From: Rhodanobacter panaciterrae
Lineage (GTDB): Bacteria; Pseudomonadota; Gammaproteobacteria; Xanthomonadales; Rhodanobacteraceae
NCBI RefSeq assembly: GCF_014651895.1
Contig: NZ_BMXT01000001.1
Coordinates: 1,958,836-2,022,835, forward strand
Reading direction: 5' to 3'
DNA length: 64,000 nt
The notes below the pieces were generated by a model that saw only the letters and a program-made list of their open reading frames with translations, searched no databases and was not told where the DNA came from. Below, in pieces: positions 8,502 through 19,400 of this stretch. Numbering within the stretch: position 1 is the stretch's first letter; each line of letters opens with the position of its first letter. The translations under genes were made by a program, and so were the position numbers.

Positions 8502-10919
8502 ATGAAGCGTATCGCCGCGCTGATCCTGCTTGCCTCCCTCTCCGCCAATGCGTTTGCATTCGACCCGTTCGTGGTGTCGGACATCCGCATCGACGGCCTC
8601 AGCCGCATCACGGCCGGTACCGTGTACAACTACCTGCCGGTGGCCAAGGGCGACCGGCTGACCAACGACGAGGCCCAGCGGGCCATTCGCGCGTTGTACC
8701 AGACCAAGTTCTTCAGCGATGTGGAAATGGATCGCGAAGGCGACATCCTGGTGATCAAGGTGGTCGAGCGACCGTCGATCGCCAAGCTGACCCTGCGCGG
8801 CAACAAGGACATCAAGACCGAAGACCTCACGAAAGGCCTGAAGGAAATCGGCCTCAGTGAAGGCGAGACCTTCGATCGGCTGGCACTGGACAACGTGCAG
8901 CAGGAATTGATCCGGCAGTATTACAACCGCGGCAAGTACAACGTGTCGGTCACTCCGCACGTGACTCAACTGGACCGCAACCGCGTCGCCGTCGAGATCG
9001 AGATCCGCGAGGGCAAGGCGGCCAAGATCAAGGAACTGAACATCCTCGGCAACCATGCGTTCGCCGACAAGGACATCCGCGACGGTTTCGAATCCAATAC
9101 CAGCAACTGGATGTCGTGGTATTCGAAGGACGACCAATATTCGCGTGAAAAGCTTTCCGGCGATCTGGAAAAACTGCAGTCGTATTACATGGATCGTGGC
9201 TACGCCGATTTCGGTGTCGACTCCACCCAGGTGGCGATCGCGCCGGACAAGCGCGCGATGTACATCGACGCAAGCATCAAGGAAGGCGAAATCTACAAGG
9301 TTTCCGACGTCAAGCTGCTCGGCGAACTGATCCTGCCGGAGGCGACGATGCGCCAGCTGGTCTTCGTCAAGGTTGGCGAGACCTTCAACCGCGGTGCCAT
9401 CGAGGCGAGCTCAAAGGCGATCAAGGCCGTGCTGGCCAATATCGGCTATGCCTATGCCAAGGTCACCCCGGTCCCGAAGCTGGACAAGGACAAGCGTACC
9501 GTCGATCTGACCATGTACGTCGAGCCGGGCCAGCGCGTGTATGTGCGTCGGGTGGTGTTCGCCGGCAATACCCGTACCGAAGACACCGTGCTGCGCCGCG
9601 AGCTGCGGCAACTTGAGGGTTCCTGGTATTCGCAGGCAGCGATCGACCGCTCCAAGATCCGCCTGCAGCGGCTTGGTTACTTCAAGAAGGTCGACATCGA
9701 CAAGAAGCTGGTCCCGGGCACTCAGGACCAGGTCGACGTCAGCGTCAAGGTCGAGGAACAGTCCGCCGGCAGCATGCAGTTCGGCGTCGGCTATTCGCAG
9801 TACTCCGGCATCATCCTGAACGCCTCGGTGTCGCAGAACAACCTGTTCGGCACCGGCGACAGCTTCTCGATCAGCGGCCAGCGCAGCAGCTATCAAACCA
9901 GTATCGGCCTGAATTACTACAACCCGTATCTGACCGAGAACGGCGTCGGTATCGGCTACAGCGCCAACTATTCGAAGACCGACTACGGCAATACCGATTT
10001 CGCGAACTACTCCACCAGCGCCAAGAGCTTCTCCAGCTATCTCGGCATTCCGATCACCGAGACCGACAGCCTGCGTCTGGGCCTGGGCATCAGCAGCAAC
10101 AAGATCAACCTGTTCCAGGGTTACAGCCCTCAGGTGCTGCTCGATTACCAGGACCAGATCGGCAACAAGACCATCCACTCGTGGACCGGCACGGTGGGCT
10201 GGAATCACGATACCCGCAACGGCTACTGGGCGCCGACCCGCGGCGGCCTGATTTCGGCCTCGACCGACGTCGCCCTGCCCGGCTCGACCGTGCAGTACTG
10301 GAAGCTCTCCACCGAGATCAACCACTACTGGCCGATCGGCAAGGGCTTCGTGCTGTATCTGGATGGCCAGGTCGGCTACGGCAAGACTTACGGCAGCAAT
10401 GGCATCAGCGATACGGCTTTCGATGCGCTGAAAGCAAGCAGTGCCGCCGCAGATCCCACGCACATCCTGACCGACATGCGTCAGGACTTCCCGTTCTGGG
10501 AGAATTTCTACGCCGGTGGCGTGAAAGACGTGCGTGGCTTCCAGGACAACACACTCGGTCCGCGCATCTGCATCGACGGCAGCACGCCAGACAAAAGCGG
10601 CAATTGCAGTGGCGGCTATTACGCGCAACCGATCGGTGGCGCGTTCAAGGTGCTCGGCACGGCCGAGTTGTACATCCCCATTCCCGGCCTGAAGGATGTC
10701 AACACCGCGCGCGTTTCGTGGTTTGTGGACGTCGGCAACGCTTACAAGGACTATCGCGATTTCAGTGCGAATACCTTGCGCGCATCGACCGGTGTATCGC
10801 TGCACTGGCAGGCACCGATCGGCCCGCTGATCATCAGTTTCGCCATGCCATTCCGTACCCAGGCCGATGACGGCCATTACGAGGAGCGGATCCAGTTCAC
10901 TTTCGGCAGTACGTTCTAA
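8502..10919 (+). CDS. bamA: Outer membrane protein assembly factor BamA
   Basis: 805 residues. An N-terminal Sec signal (hydrophobic stretch ending SANAFA) is followed by five POTRA domains to about residue 425 and a C-terminal beta barrel of the Omp85 family. The chain ends in an aromatic residue (FTFGSTF), as expected of a BamA substrate signal. The VRGF barrel motif appears as DVRGFQ. BamA inserts barrel proteins into the outer membrane. It is followed by a terminator rather than running straight into lpxD, and no skp/ompH lies downstream. Confidence 0.97.
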   Translation: MKRIAALILLASLSANAFAFDPFVVSDIRIDGLSRITAGTVYNYLPVAKGDRLTNDEAQRAIRALYQTKFFSDVEMDREGDILVIKVVERPSIAKLTLRGNKDIKTEDLTKGLKEIGLSEGETFDRLALDNVQQELIRQYYNRGKYNVSVTPHVTQLDRNRVAVEIEIREGKAAKIKELNILGNHAFADKDIRDGFESNTSNWMSWYSKDDQYSREKLSGDLEKLQSYYMDRGYADFGVDSTQVAIAPDKRAMYIDASIKEGEIYKVSDVKLLGELILPEATMRQLVFVKVGETFNRGAIEASSKAIKAVLANIGYAYAKVTPVPKLDKDKRTVDLTMYVEPGQRVYVRRVVFAGNTRTEDTVLRRELRQLEGSWYSQAAIDRSKIRLQRLGYFKKVDIDKKLVPGTQDQVDVSVKVEEQSAGSMQFGVGYSQYSGIILNASVSQNNLFGTGDSFSISGQRSSYQTSIGLNYYNPYLTENGVGIGYSANYSKTDYGNTDFANYSTSAKSFSSYLGIPITETDSLRLGLGISSNKINLFQGYSPQVLLDYQDQIGNKTIHSWTGTVGWNHDTRNGYWAPTRGGLISASTDVALPGSTVQYWKLSTEINHYWPIGKGFVLYLDGQVGYGKTYGSNGISDTAFDALKASSAAADPTHILTDMRQDFPFWENFYAGGVKDVRGFQDNTLGPRICIDGSTPDKSGNCSGGYYAQPIGGAFKVLGTAELYIPIPGLKDVNTARVSWFVDVGNAYKDYRDFSANTLRASTGVSLHWQAPIGPLIISFAMPFRTQADDGHYEERIQFTFGSTF

Positions 10920-10945
10920 GCTGATCCGAAAACCAGGGAACCCGG

Positions 10946-10975
10946 AAAGCGCGGTCATGCCGCGCTTTCTTTTTG
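10946..10975 (+). terminator. Intrinsic terminator after bamA
   Basis: The stem AAAGCGCGG / CCGCGCTTT with loop TCATG is followed by TCTTTTTG. It separates bamA transcription from lpxD, which would then need its own promoter; TACAAT at 11012-11017 is a candidate -10 with only a weak -35. Confidence 0.85.
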
Positions 10976-11040
10976 CCAAGCGGACGCGCTGCACGCCGCG
11001 GCGTCACCCCCTACAATGGCTGGCAGGTTCCGGAGCAAGC

Positions 11041-12069
11041 ATGAGCGCAATCAACCACACCGTGGCCGCACTGGCCGAGCGATTCGCACTGACGGTCAAG
11101 GGCGATGGCACGCGCGTCATCGATGGCGTCGGCACGCTGGCCGGCGCCACGCCGAGCCAGCTGAGTTTCCTCTCCAACAGCAAGTACACCACCCAGTTGG
11201 CCGCAACGCGTGCCGGCGTGGTGGTGCTGCGCGAGGAAAACCTGCCCGACTGCCCGGGTTCGGCCCTGATCGCCAAAGATCCCTACGTCGCCTACGCACA
11301 GATCGCCGCGCTGTTCGAACGACTGCCGGCGGCACCGTCGGGTATCCACCCCACGGCCGTGGTCGCCGCCAGTGCGCGGATCAGCGCCAGCGCCAGCATC
11401 GGTCCCTGCTGCGTGATCGAGGACGGCGCGGTGATCGAGGACGGCGTGATCCTAGGTCCGCATTGCATCGTCGGTGAACACTGCACCGTCGGCGCGCAAT
11501 CGCGGCTGGTGGCGCGCGTGACCCTGGTTACCCGGGTCACTCTGGGCAGGCGCGTGCTGGTGCACCCCGGCGCGGTGATCGGCTCGGACGGGTTCGGCCT
11601 CGCGTTCGACAAGGATCACTGGATCAAGCTGCCGCAGCTCGGCGGCGTGCGCATCGGCGACGACTGCGAGATCGGTGCGAACACCACGATCGACCGCGGC
11701 GCACTGGACGACACCGTGCTGGAAGAGGACGTGCGGCTGGACAACCAGATCCAGATCGCCCACAACGTATACGTCGGCGCGCATACCGCGATGGCCGGCT
11801 GTGCGGCGGTGGCCGGCAGCGCAAAAATCGGCCGCTACTGCATGATCGGCGGCAATGCCGGCGTGCTGGGCCATCTGGAACTGGCCGACCGGGTTACCAT
11901 TACCGCCAAGAGCCTGGTCACGCATTCGATTCGCGAGCCAGGTGAATATTCTTCCGGCGTGCCACTGCAGGACAACCGCCAATGGCGGAAGAATGCCGCA
12001 CGCTTCAAACATCTGGACGAGTACGCGCGCCGGTTGTCGGCGCTGGAGAAGGACAGCAACAATGAGTGA
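11041..12069 (+). CDS. lpxD: UDP-3-O-(3-hydroxyacyl)glucosamine N-acyltransferase
   Basis: 342 residues, matching the E. coli enzyme in size. It adds the N-linked hydroxyacyl chain in lipid A synthesis. An N-terminal uridine-binding domain (to about residue 100) is followed by a left-handed beta helix of hexapeptide repeats (IGPCCVIEDGAVIEDGVILG). The catalytic His region reads IQIAHNVYVG. I chose ATG 11041 because the in-frame upstream extension crosses the bamA terminator. The stop overlaps the fabZ start by 8 bases. Confidence 0.97.
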   Translation: MSAINHTVAALAERFALTVKGDGTRVIDGVGTLAGATPSQLSFLSNSKYTTQLAATRAGVVVLREENLPDCPGSALIAKDPYVAYAQIAALFERLPAAPSGIHPTAVVAASARISASASIGPCCVIEDGAVIEDGVILGPHCIVGEHCTVGAQSRLVARVTLVTRVTLGRRVLVHPGAVIGSDGFGLAFDKDHWIKLPQLGGVRIGDDCEIGANTTIDRGALDDTVLEEDVRLDNQIQIAHNVYVGAHTAMAGCAAVAGSAKIGRYCMIGGNAGVLGHLELADRVTITAKSLVTHSIREPGEYSSGVPLQDNRQWRKNAARFKHLDEYARRLSALEKDSNNE

Positions 12070-12535
12070 GAAAAACGCGAGCATGTCGTTGCCGATCAAC
12101 GTCGAGCAGATCCAGGAACTGTTGCCGCATCGCTACCCGTTCCTGCTGGTCGATCGCGTGATCGAGATCGTGCCCAATGTCAGCGTGGTCGCGATCAAAA
12201 ACGCGACCATCAACGAGCCGTTCTTCCAGGGCCACTTTCCCGGCCACCCGGTCATGCCTGGCGTGCTGATCGTCGAGGCGATGGCGCAGACCGCCGGGCT
12301 ACTGACCCAGATCAGTCGCCGCCTCAATGGCGACAACGGCAGTCCGCTGTTCTATCTGGTCAAGATCGACAATGCGCGTTTCAGCGCGCCGGTGGTTCCC
12401 GGTGACCAGCTGCGCCTGGAAGTCACCCAGAAACGCCTGGTGCGTGGCATGGGCCTGTTCGTGGCGCGAACCCTGGTCGACGGCAAGGAAGTGGCCAGCT
12501 GCGAACTGATGTGTGCCGCGAGGGCGGAAAAATGA
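12062..12535 (+). CDS. fabZ: 3-hydroxyacyl-[acyl-carrier-protein] dehydratase FabZ
   Basis: 157 residues, a hot-dog-fold dehydratase of fatty acid elongation. The catalytic His (H58 in GHFPGHP) and Glu (E72 in VLIVEAMAQ) are both present. The chosen ATG overlaps the end of lpxD; an ATG at 12083 would give a 150-residue form closer to some homologues. Placement among lpx genes is conserved and tunes fatty acid supply between phospholipid and lipid A. Confidence 0.96.
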   Translation: MSEKNASMSLPINVEQIQELLPHRYPFLLVDRVIEIVPNVSVVAIKNATINEPFFQGHFPGHPVMPGVLIVEAMAQTAGLLTQISRRLNGDNGSPLFYLVKIDNARFSAPVVPGDQLRLEVTQKRLVRGMGLFVARTLVDGKEVASCELMCAARAEK

Positions 12536-13305
12536 TTCATCCCACCGCGCTGATCGACCCTTCCGCCGTCATCGGCGCCAACGTCAGCATCGGCGCCTAC
12601 AGCGTGATCGGCGCCGATGTGGAAATCGGTGATGGCACGGTGATTGGCCCGCATGTGGTGATCGAGGGGCCGACGAAAATCGGCCGCGACAATCGCATCA
12701 CCCAGTTCGCCTCGCTGGGTGGTGCGCCGCAGGACAAAAAATTTGCCGGTGAGCGTACCGAGCTGGTGATCGGTGACCGCAACCTGATTCGCGAATTCGC
12801 CACCATCAATCGCGGCACCGGCGACGGCGGCGGCATCACCCGCATCGGCAACGACAACTGGGTACTCGCCTACGTCCACGTGGCACACGACTGCCAGATC
12901 GGCAACAACATCGTGTTCTCCAACTACTCGGCGCTGGCCGGGCATGTGGAGATCGGCGACTGGACGATCATGTCCGGCTATTCCGGCGTGCATCAGTTCT
13001 GCAAGGTCGGTGCGCACGCCTTCATCGGCATGGGCTGTCTGGTCGGCCATGACGTTCCGCCGTTCGTGATGATGGCGAACGAGCAGCAGGGTCGTCCGCG
13101 CGGTATCAACAGCGAAGGCCTGAAGCGCCGTGGCTTCGACGCCACCCGTATCGCAGCGATCAAGCGTGCCTACCGCACCTTGTACATGGCCGGCCTGTCA
13201 CTGCCCGAGGCACGCGAAAAACTGGTCGAACAGGCGCAGGAAAGCGACGACGTGCGGGCCATGCTCGAGTTTCTCGATCACAGCGAGCGATCGCTCGCCC
13301 GATAA
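12532..13305 (+). CDS. lpxA: UDP-N-acetylglucosamine acyltransferase
   Basis: 257 residues. It performs the first acylation of UDP-GlcNAc in lipid A synthesis. Hexapeptide beta-helix repeats run from residue 1 ([20 protein letters not shown]). The catalytic His is H119 in [10 protein letters not shown], followed by a C-terminal helical domain. ATGA overlap with fabZ indicates translational coupling. Confidence 0.97.
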   Translation: MIHPTALIDPSAVIGANVSIGAYSVIGADVEIGDGTVIGPHVVIEGPTKIGRDNRITQFASLGGAPQDKKFAGERTELVIGDRNLIREFATINRGTGDGGGITRIGNDNWVLAYVHVAHDCQIGNNIVFSNYSALAGHVEIGDWTIMSGYSGVHQFCKVGAHAFIGMGCLVGHDVPPFVMMANEQQGRPRGINSEGLKRRGFDATRIAAIKRAYRTLYMAGLSLPEAREKLVEQAQESDDVRAMLEFLDHSERSLAR

Positions 13306-13367
13306 GCGTGAAACGCTTATCGGGAAATCAAACACGCGTCTTGCTCTGACTTTCCGTAGGAGACGAA

Positions 13368-14585
13368 ATGCAAAACATCGACGTCTCCATGCATGCTCCG
13401 CTGATCGCCATCCTCGCCGGCGAAGACTCCGGCGACCAGCTCGGCGCCGACCTGATCATCGCGCTGCGGCAGCGTTATCCGCAGGCACGTTTCGTCGGCA
13501 TCGGCGGTGCGCGCATGCAGGCGCAGGGCTTCGAATCCTGGTACGACATCCGCGAACTGTCGCTGTTCGGCTTCAGTGAGGTGATCAGCCACCTGCCCCG
13601 ACTGCTGCGCTTGCGCAAGGCACTCGTTGCGCGTCTGCTGCAGGCGAAGCCCGCCGTGGTGATCGGCATCGACGCACCCGATTTCAATCTCGGTGTGGAA
13701 CAACGACTGAAACAGGCCGGCCTGCTGACCGTGCATTACGTCAGCCCGTCGGTGTGGGCCTGGCGCGAAAAACGGGCGGAGAAAATCGGCCGCAGTGCCC
13801 ACCGCGTGCTCTGCCTGTTTCCGATGGAGCCACCGATCTACGCCAAGCACGGCATCGACGCCCGCTTCGTCGGCCACCCGCTGGCCGACCGTTTCGCGCT
13901 GGTGTCCGACCGTGTCGGTGCACGCGACTTTCTGCAGCTGCCGCAGCAGGCGCCCGTGCTGGCCGTGCTGCCCGGCAGTCGACCGTCCGAGGTGGCGCGA
14001 CTCGGCCAGATTTTCATCGATGCCGCCAACCGCGTCGCCGCCGCATTGCCGGGGTTGCGCATCGTGATCCCGGCGGCCAATCCGCAGGTACACGCCAGGC
14101 TCAAGGAACTGCTGAGCAATGGACCGCGCGATGAATCCGCGCCATTACTTCTGGACGGCCATGCGCATGAGGCCATGCTGGCTGCCGATGTGGTGCTGCT
14201 GGCATCCGGCACCGCCACGCTGGAGGCGATGCTGGCCAAGCGGCCGATGGTCGTGGGTTACCGCGTTGCGCCACTGAGTTACCGCATCGCCCGCGCCATG
14301 AAAATGCTGAAGACCGATGTCTATGCGTTGCCCAATATCCTGGCGCGCGCTAGTGGTCTCGACGGCGACCTGCTGGTGCCCGAACTGATGCAGGACGACT
14401 GCACGGCCGGGAACCTGGCCACCGCCACACTTGCGCTGTTCCGCGACAGTGAGCGACGTGGTGCGATCGTCGCTGCATTCGAGCAGTTGCATCAGGCATT
14501 GCGCGGCGGCCTGGAAGGTCACGCGGGAGATCGCGCGGCCGCGGCCATTGCCGAATTGATCGATGCGAAGCATGCCGTTGGGTAG
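13368..14585 (+). CDS. lpxB: Lipid A disaccharide synthase
   Basis: 405 residues. It is a GT19 glycosyltransferase joining UDP-diacylglucosamine and lipid X at the membrane surface. Family signatures are [14 protein letters not shown] near the N-terminus, [10 protein letters not shown] around residue 125, LPGSRPSEV near 205 and [11 protein letters not shown] near 285. The ATG at 13368 follows TAGGAGACGAA. It lies 62 bp after lpxA. Confidence 0.96.
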   Translation: MQNIDVSMHAPLIAILAGEDSGDQLGADLIIALRQRYPQARFVGIGGARMQAQGFESWYDIRELSLFGFSEVISHLPRLLRLRKALVARLLQAKPAVVIGIDAPDFNLGVEQRLKQAGLLTVHYVSPSVWAWREKRAEKIGRSAHRVLCLFPMEPPIYAKHGIDARFVGHPLADRFALVSDRVGARDFLQLPQQAPVLAVLPGSRPSEVARLGQIFIDAANRVAAALPGLRIVIPAANPQVHARLKELLSNGPRDESAPLLLDGHAHEAMLAADVVLLASGTATLEAMLAKRPMVVGYRVAPLSYRIARAMKMLKTDVYALPNILARASGLDGDLLVPELMQDDCTAGNLATATLALFRDSERRGAIVAAFEQLHQALRGGLEGHAGDRAAAAIAELIDAKHAVG

Positions 14586-14603
14586 GTTCCTTGCGAGCAC
14601 CAG

Positions 14604-14642
14604 CCCCTCATCCCAACCTTCTCCCCACAGGGGAGAAGGGGC
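14604..14642. repeat. REP-like inverted repeat between lpxB and rnhB
   Basis: CCTTCTCCCC / GGGGAGAAGG with loop ACA is preceded by CCCCTCATCCCAA. The same kind of purine/pyrimidine hairpin recurs at about 19964-20067 and 25052-25095. It looks like a dispersed palindromic element and could act as an mRNA stabiliser or weak terminator. Confidence 0.7.
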
Positions 14643-14655
14643 AAACGCAAACAGC

Positions 14656-15234
14656 ATGCTTGTAGCCGGTGTGGACGAAGCTGGCCGGGGTCCGCTGGCC
14701 GGTCCCTTGGCGGTAGCTGCCGTGATCCTCGATCCGGCTCGCCCGATCGTCGGCCTCAACGATTCCAAGAAACTCAGCGAGGCGAAGCGCGAAGCGTTGT
14801 ATCCGCAAATTATCGAGCGCGCGCTGACGTATTGCATCGTGTTGATCGAGCCGGAGGAGATCGATCGTCTGAATATTTTCCAGGCCACCATGGCCGGCAT
14901 GAGCCGCGCGGTAGCCGGCCTCACACCGGCGGCGCATGAGGCGCTGATCGACGGCAACAAGCTGCCGAAGGATCTGCCCTGCCGTGGTCGCGCGATCGTC
15001 GGTGGCGACGCGCTGGAGCCGGCGATCAGCGCCGCCTCGATCCTAGCCAAGGTTAGTCGGGATCGACTGATGATGGCGCTCGACGCTGTTCATCCCGGTT
15101 ATGGTTTTGCCATCCACAAAGGCTATCCGACCCCGGCGCACCTGAGCGCATTGCAGCAGCTCGGGCCATGCGTGCAGCATCGCCGCAGCTTTGCGCCAGT
15201 GCGCGTGCTGCTGGATCAGGCGCGACTGTTCTGA
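14656..15234 (+). CDS. rnhB: Ribonuclease HII
   Basis: 192 residues. It removes ribonucleotides and RNA primers from DNA. The N-terminal motif [14 protein letters not shown] carries the first acidic catalytic residues, and DGNKLPK and [10 protein letters not shown] are also conserved. The ATG at 14656 starts right at this motif; the in-frame extension upstream would read through the palindromic repeat and is unlikely. The lpxB-rnhB-dnaE order is the standard one. Confidence 0.95.
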   Translation: MLVAGVDEAGRGPLAGPLAVAAVILDPARPIVGLNDSKKLSEAKREALYPQIIERALTYCIVLIEPEEIDRLNIFQATMAGMSRAVAGLTPAAHEALIDGNKLPKDLPCRGRAIVGGDALEPAISAASILAKVSRDRLMMALDAVHPGYGFAIHKGYPTPAHLSALQQLGPCVQHRRSFAPVRVLLDQARLF

Positions 15235-15457
15235 TCGTCCTGCGCGAATAACCACACGTAACAACCCTGATCACGAAGCTCGCTGAGATTTATCCGCATA
15301 GGCCATTAGTCTATGCAACTTTTCCACGTGCGCGCGCATCCTTATCTTCAAGGAGCCCACGCTGCACGGATGCGCCAGTCCCACCGGCCCGTCCCTACCC
15401 GCCGGCCTGCTCACCAGCGAACTCACACGCGTTCGTCAAGATCGCAGGAGTCTTGCC

Positions 15458-15655
15458 ATGATGCATCCGCAAACACACCCGATTACCCCGAAGCCGCTGA
15501 CCACGGCACCTGCATGGGAGTCGGCTACCGCCGTCGCCGGCGTCGACGAAATCCCGATGGCTCATCTGGACTACAACCTGCATCCGTTGCTGGTGCAAGG
15601 TCTCGAACACTATGTAGTTTCCGCCGGCGAGGACGAGCGTTTCTGCATCCGTTGA
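15458..15655 (+). CDS. Small protein of unknown function
   Basis: 65 residues, which I do not recognise. The reading frame starts with two ATGs and has a good AGGAG 8 bases upstream. Third-position base use resembles neighbouring genes. The product is mixed-charge with no membrane segment or signal, ending in VVSAGEDERFCIR. It sits alone between rnhB and the TlpA-like gene. The preceding 15235-15457 stretch has no other feature I can support. Confidence 0.5.
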   Translation: MMHPQTHPITPKPLTTAPAWESATAVAGVDEIPMAHLDYNLHPLLVQGLEHYVVSAGEDERFCIR

Positions 15656-15751
15656 ACAAGCCATCGGCATTGGCCTGGACCGTGAGAGTCGACGCTTCCT
15701 CGCCTCTCTGCATGTTGCTACGCTGGCAATGAGCCAAAGGGGACGGACAAC

Positions 15752-16300
15752 ATGCGCGGAATCGCGATAGCAGTGCTTGGGTTGCTGCTCAGTTGCAACG
15801 TAATGGCCGGCGACAAGCCGGGACTCAAGCCGGGCGATACGCCGCCGGACATGTTGGGCACCACCCAGCGCGGTCAGGACGTGACCATTTCCTCACTGCA
15901 CGGCAAGATCGTGGTGATCAGTTTTTGGGCCACCTGGTGCGGGTACTGTATGCAGGAAATACCGGTACTGGCGAAGCTGCAGGCATTGGCTACCCAGCGT
16001 GGCCTGCCGCTGCAGGTGGTGGCCGTCAATCATCGCGAGGATCGCGACACCTTCGTGCGGACCTCGCGCGTACTGCGCAAGAGCTTGCCAGAACTGCTAG
16101 TCACCTGGGACCGCGACGGCTTGATCGGCAAACCCTACGGCGTCAGCGGCATCCCGGTGATGGTGATGCTGCATCGCGACGGCACCATCGCGCATATCCA
16201 TGTCGGCTATGGCGAAGACATGCTGGATACCCTGCTCGGCGAGATCAACGCCCTGTTGGTCGAACAACCGACGGCCACGGCGAGCGTCGCAATACACTGA
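15752..16300 (+). CDS. TlpA-like thioredoxin-fold disulfide reductase
   Basis: 182 residues. A short hydrophobic N-terminus (LGLLLSCNVMAG) indicates export. It could be a Sec signal cleaved after MAG or a lipoprotein signal with C15 as the lipidated residue (LLSC). The mature part is a TlpA/ResA-type domain with WCGYC (active cysteines C63 and C66) after the strand VVISFWAT, and the cis-Pro loop GIPVMVML. Such proteins keep cytochrome c haem-binding or other periplasmic thiols reduced. The partner here is not indicated by neighbours. Confidence 0.85.
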   Translation: MRGIAIAVLGLLLSCNVMAGDKPGLKPGDTPPDMLGTTQRGQDVTISSLHGKIVVISFWATWCGYCMQEIPVLAKLQALATQRGLPLQVVAVNHREDRDTFVRTSRVLRKSLPELLVTWDRDGLIGKPYGVSGIPVMVMLHRDGTIAHIHVGYGEDMLDTLLGEINALLVEQPTATASVAIH

Positions 16301-16409
16301 ACCCGGCGGGTGCCAGACGCCAGCACGCTTTGCACAAACGCGACGGAAGTCAATCTTGCTGCTTGGGAGGCGCCCGGTTAGCCTGCATGGACTCACCGCG
16401 CAAATCTGC

Positions 16410-19400
16410 ATGACCGTCCGCTATACCCACCTGCACCTGCACAGCGAATATTCGCTGGTCGACTCGACCATCCGCATCAAGGCGCTGGTCGCCGCGTGCG
16501 TGCGCGACGGCATTGCGGCGGTGGCGCTGACCGACGAATGCAACATGTTCGCGCTGGTGAAGTTCTACAAGGCGTGCAACGCGGCCGGCATCAAGCCGAT
16601 CGGTGGCTGCGACCTGTGGATCAGCGCGCCGGACGACCCGCGCCCGTGGCGGCTCACCCTGCTGTGCCAGAACCGCGAGGGTTACCTCAACCTGTCGCGG
16701 CTGGTTTCGCGGGCATGGCAGGAAGGACAGCATGGTGGCCGCGCGCTGGTCGAAGCCGGCTGGCTGACTGCGGACGCCAGCAAGGGCCTGATCGCCCTGC
16801 TCGGTCGCGACAGCGAGGTTGGTCGCATCGCAGTGAACCAGGGCATCGAGGCGGCGCTGGTGAAGCTGCGCCCGCTGACCCGGCTGTTTCCCGAGCGGCT
16901 GTACCTTGAGCTGACCCGCTGCGGCCGCGACGGCGAGGAAAACTGGAACACCGTCGCACTGACGCTGGCCACCGAACTCGGCCTGCCGGTGCTGGCCAGC
17001 AACGACGTGCGCTTCCTGAAACAGGACGACTTCAGCGCGCACGAGGCACGCGTGTGCATCAACCAGGGCCGCGTGCTGGCCGATCCGAAACGTCCGCGCG
17101 ACTACAGCGATCAGCAATACCTGAAGACGCCCGACGAGATGGCCGCGCTGTTTGCCGACCTTCCCGAGGCACTGGAAAACAGCGTCGAACTGGCCCGGCG
17201 CTGCAACCTGGAACTGGAGTTCGGCAAGTACTACCTGCCCGACTTCCCGGTGCCCGCAGGCTACAACCTCGACAGTCACATCCGCGAGCTGTCGCGGCAG
17301 GGCCTGAAGGAACGCCTTGCATTGGCGCCGCTCGCCGCCGGTTACACGCTGGCCGATTACGACGCGCGGCTGGAACGCGAGCTGGACGTCATCATCAAGA
17401 TGGGCTTCCCCGGCTACTTCCTGATCGTTTCGGACTTCATCCGCTGGGGCAAGGACAACGGCATTCCGGTCGGCCCGGGCCGCGGCTCCGGTGCCGGTTC
17501 GCTGGTCGCATGGGCGCTGAAGATCACCGATCTGGATCCGCTGCAGTTCAACCTGCTGTTCGAGCGCTTCCTCAATCCCGAACGCGTGTCGATGCCCGAC
17601 TTCGACATCGACTTCTGCATGGATCGCCGCGACGAGGTGATCGACTACGTGTCGCGCAAGTACGGCCGCGATCGCGTCAGCCAGATCATCACCTACGGCT
17701 CGATGGCGGCCAAGGCCGTGCTGCGCGACTCCGGCCGCGTGCTGAGCATGCCGTACGGTCAGGTCGACCGGCTGGCCAAGATGGTGCCGCCGCGACCGCT
17801 CGATCTCACGCTGTCCGACGCACTCGGCCGCTCGGAGAAGTCGAAGAAAGAGACTGACCGCGTCGTCAAGGAATTCTGCGAAGCGTATGAGCAGGACGAA
17901 GACGCCCATGCGCTGATCGACCTCGCGCTGAGTCTGGAAAACCTCACCCGCAACGCCGGCAAGCACGCCGGTGGCGTCGTGATCGCGCCGACCCCGTTGA
18001 CCGACTTCGCGCCGCTGTACTGCGAAGCGGGCGGCGGCGGCGTGGTGACCCAGTACGACAAGGACGACGTGGAGGCGGTCGGCCTGGTGAAGTTCGACTT
18101 CCTCGGCCTGCGCACGCTGACCATCATCGACTGGGCGGTGAAGGCGATCAACGTGCGCCGCGCGAAAAGCAGCGAAGCGCCGCTGGATATTTCGCAGCTG
18201 CCGCTGGACGATCCGAAGCCGTACGAGCTGCTGAAGAAGGCGCAGACGGTCGCGGTGTTTCAGCTTGAATCCTCCGGCATGCAACGCATGCTGAAGGACG
18301 CCAAGCCCGACCGCTTCGAAGACATCATCGCGCTGGTGGCACTGTACCGTCCCGGCCCGATGGACCTGATTCCCAGCTTCATCGCGCGCAAGCACGGTCG
18401 CGAGGAAGTGGAATATCCCGACCCGCGCGTCGAACCGATCCTGCAAGAGACCTACGGCATCATGGTCTACCAGGAGCAGGTGATGCAGATGGCGCAGATC
18501 GTGGGCGGCTACTCGCTCGGCGGCGCCGATCTGCTGCGCCGCGCGATGGGCAAGAAAGACGTCGAGAAGATGGCGAAGGAACGCGCCAAGTTCCGCGAGG
18601 GCGCCGCGAAGGACGGACTGGCCGGCGACAAGGCCGACACCATCTTCGACCTGATGGAGAAGTTTGCCGGCTACGGCTTCAACAAGTCGCACGCCGCCGC
18701 CTATGCGCTGGTGTCGTATCAGACCGCATGGTTGAAGGCGCACTACCCGGCCGAGTTCATGGCCGCGACGATCTCGTCGGACATGGACAACACCGACAAG
18801 GCGGTGACCTTCCTCGACGAATCGCGCGCGCTCGGCATCACCGTGCAGCCACCGGACGTCAATGCGTCCGAGTACATGTTCGTCGCGGTCGAGCCGAAGG
18901 TGATCCAGTACGGACTCGGCGCGATCAAGGGTGTTGGCCAGGGTGCCTGCGAGGCGATCGCCGCTGAACGCATACACGGCAAGTACACCGACCTGGCTGA
19001 CTTCTGCCGTCGGGTCGACCCGACCAAGCTCAACCGCCGCGTGCTGGAAGCGCTGATCCTCTCCGGTGCGCTGGATGCGCTGGCGCCGAACCGCGCCAGC
19101 CTGATGCTGCAGCTGCCCGACGCGATCAAGGCCGCCGAACAGCATCTGCGCGACAAGCAGTCAGGCCAGAACGACATGTTCGGTGCCGCGATGGGTGCCC
19201 TGACACCGGTGGTGCACATCAACCTGCCGACCGTACCGGAATGGCCGCTGGAGCAGAAGCTGCAGGGCGAGCGCGACACGCTCGGGCATTACCTGTCCGG
19301 CCATCCGACCGACCCGTGGAAGGACGAACTGGCCCAGCTGTCCACCTGCCCGCTGGGCGAGATCGCCGACCGCTACCAGCCGCCGAAGCCACGCAAGAAC

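Noticed and set aside
10920..11040. Missing skp/ompH between bamA and lpxD as a deletion
   Set aside because: The gap has a clean terminator and no remnant. Absence here is likely normal for this lineage, so I do not claim a loss.
15313..15732. 139-codon frame overlapping the small ORF at 15458
   Set aside because: Arg-rich low-complexity translation and no ribosome-binding site; the 65-residue frame is better supported.
16350..19145. Long minus-strand open frame opposite dnaE
   Set aside because: It is a shadow of dnaE codon bias, with no ribosome-binding site or recognisable domain.
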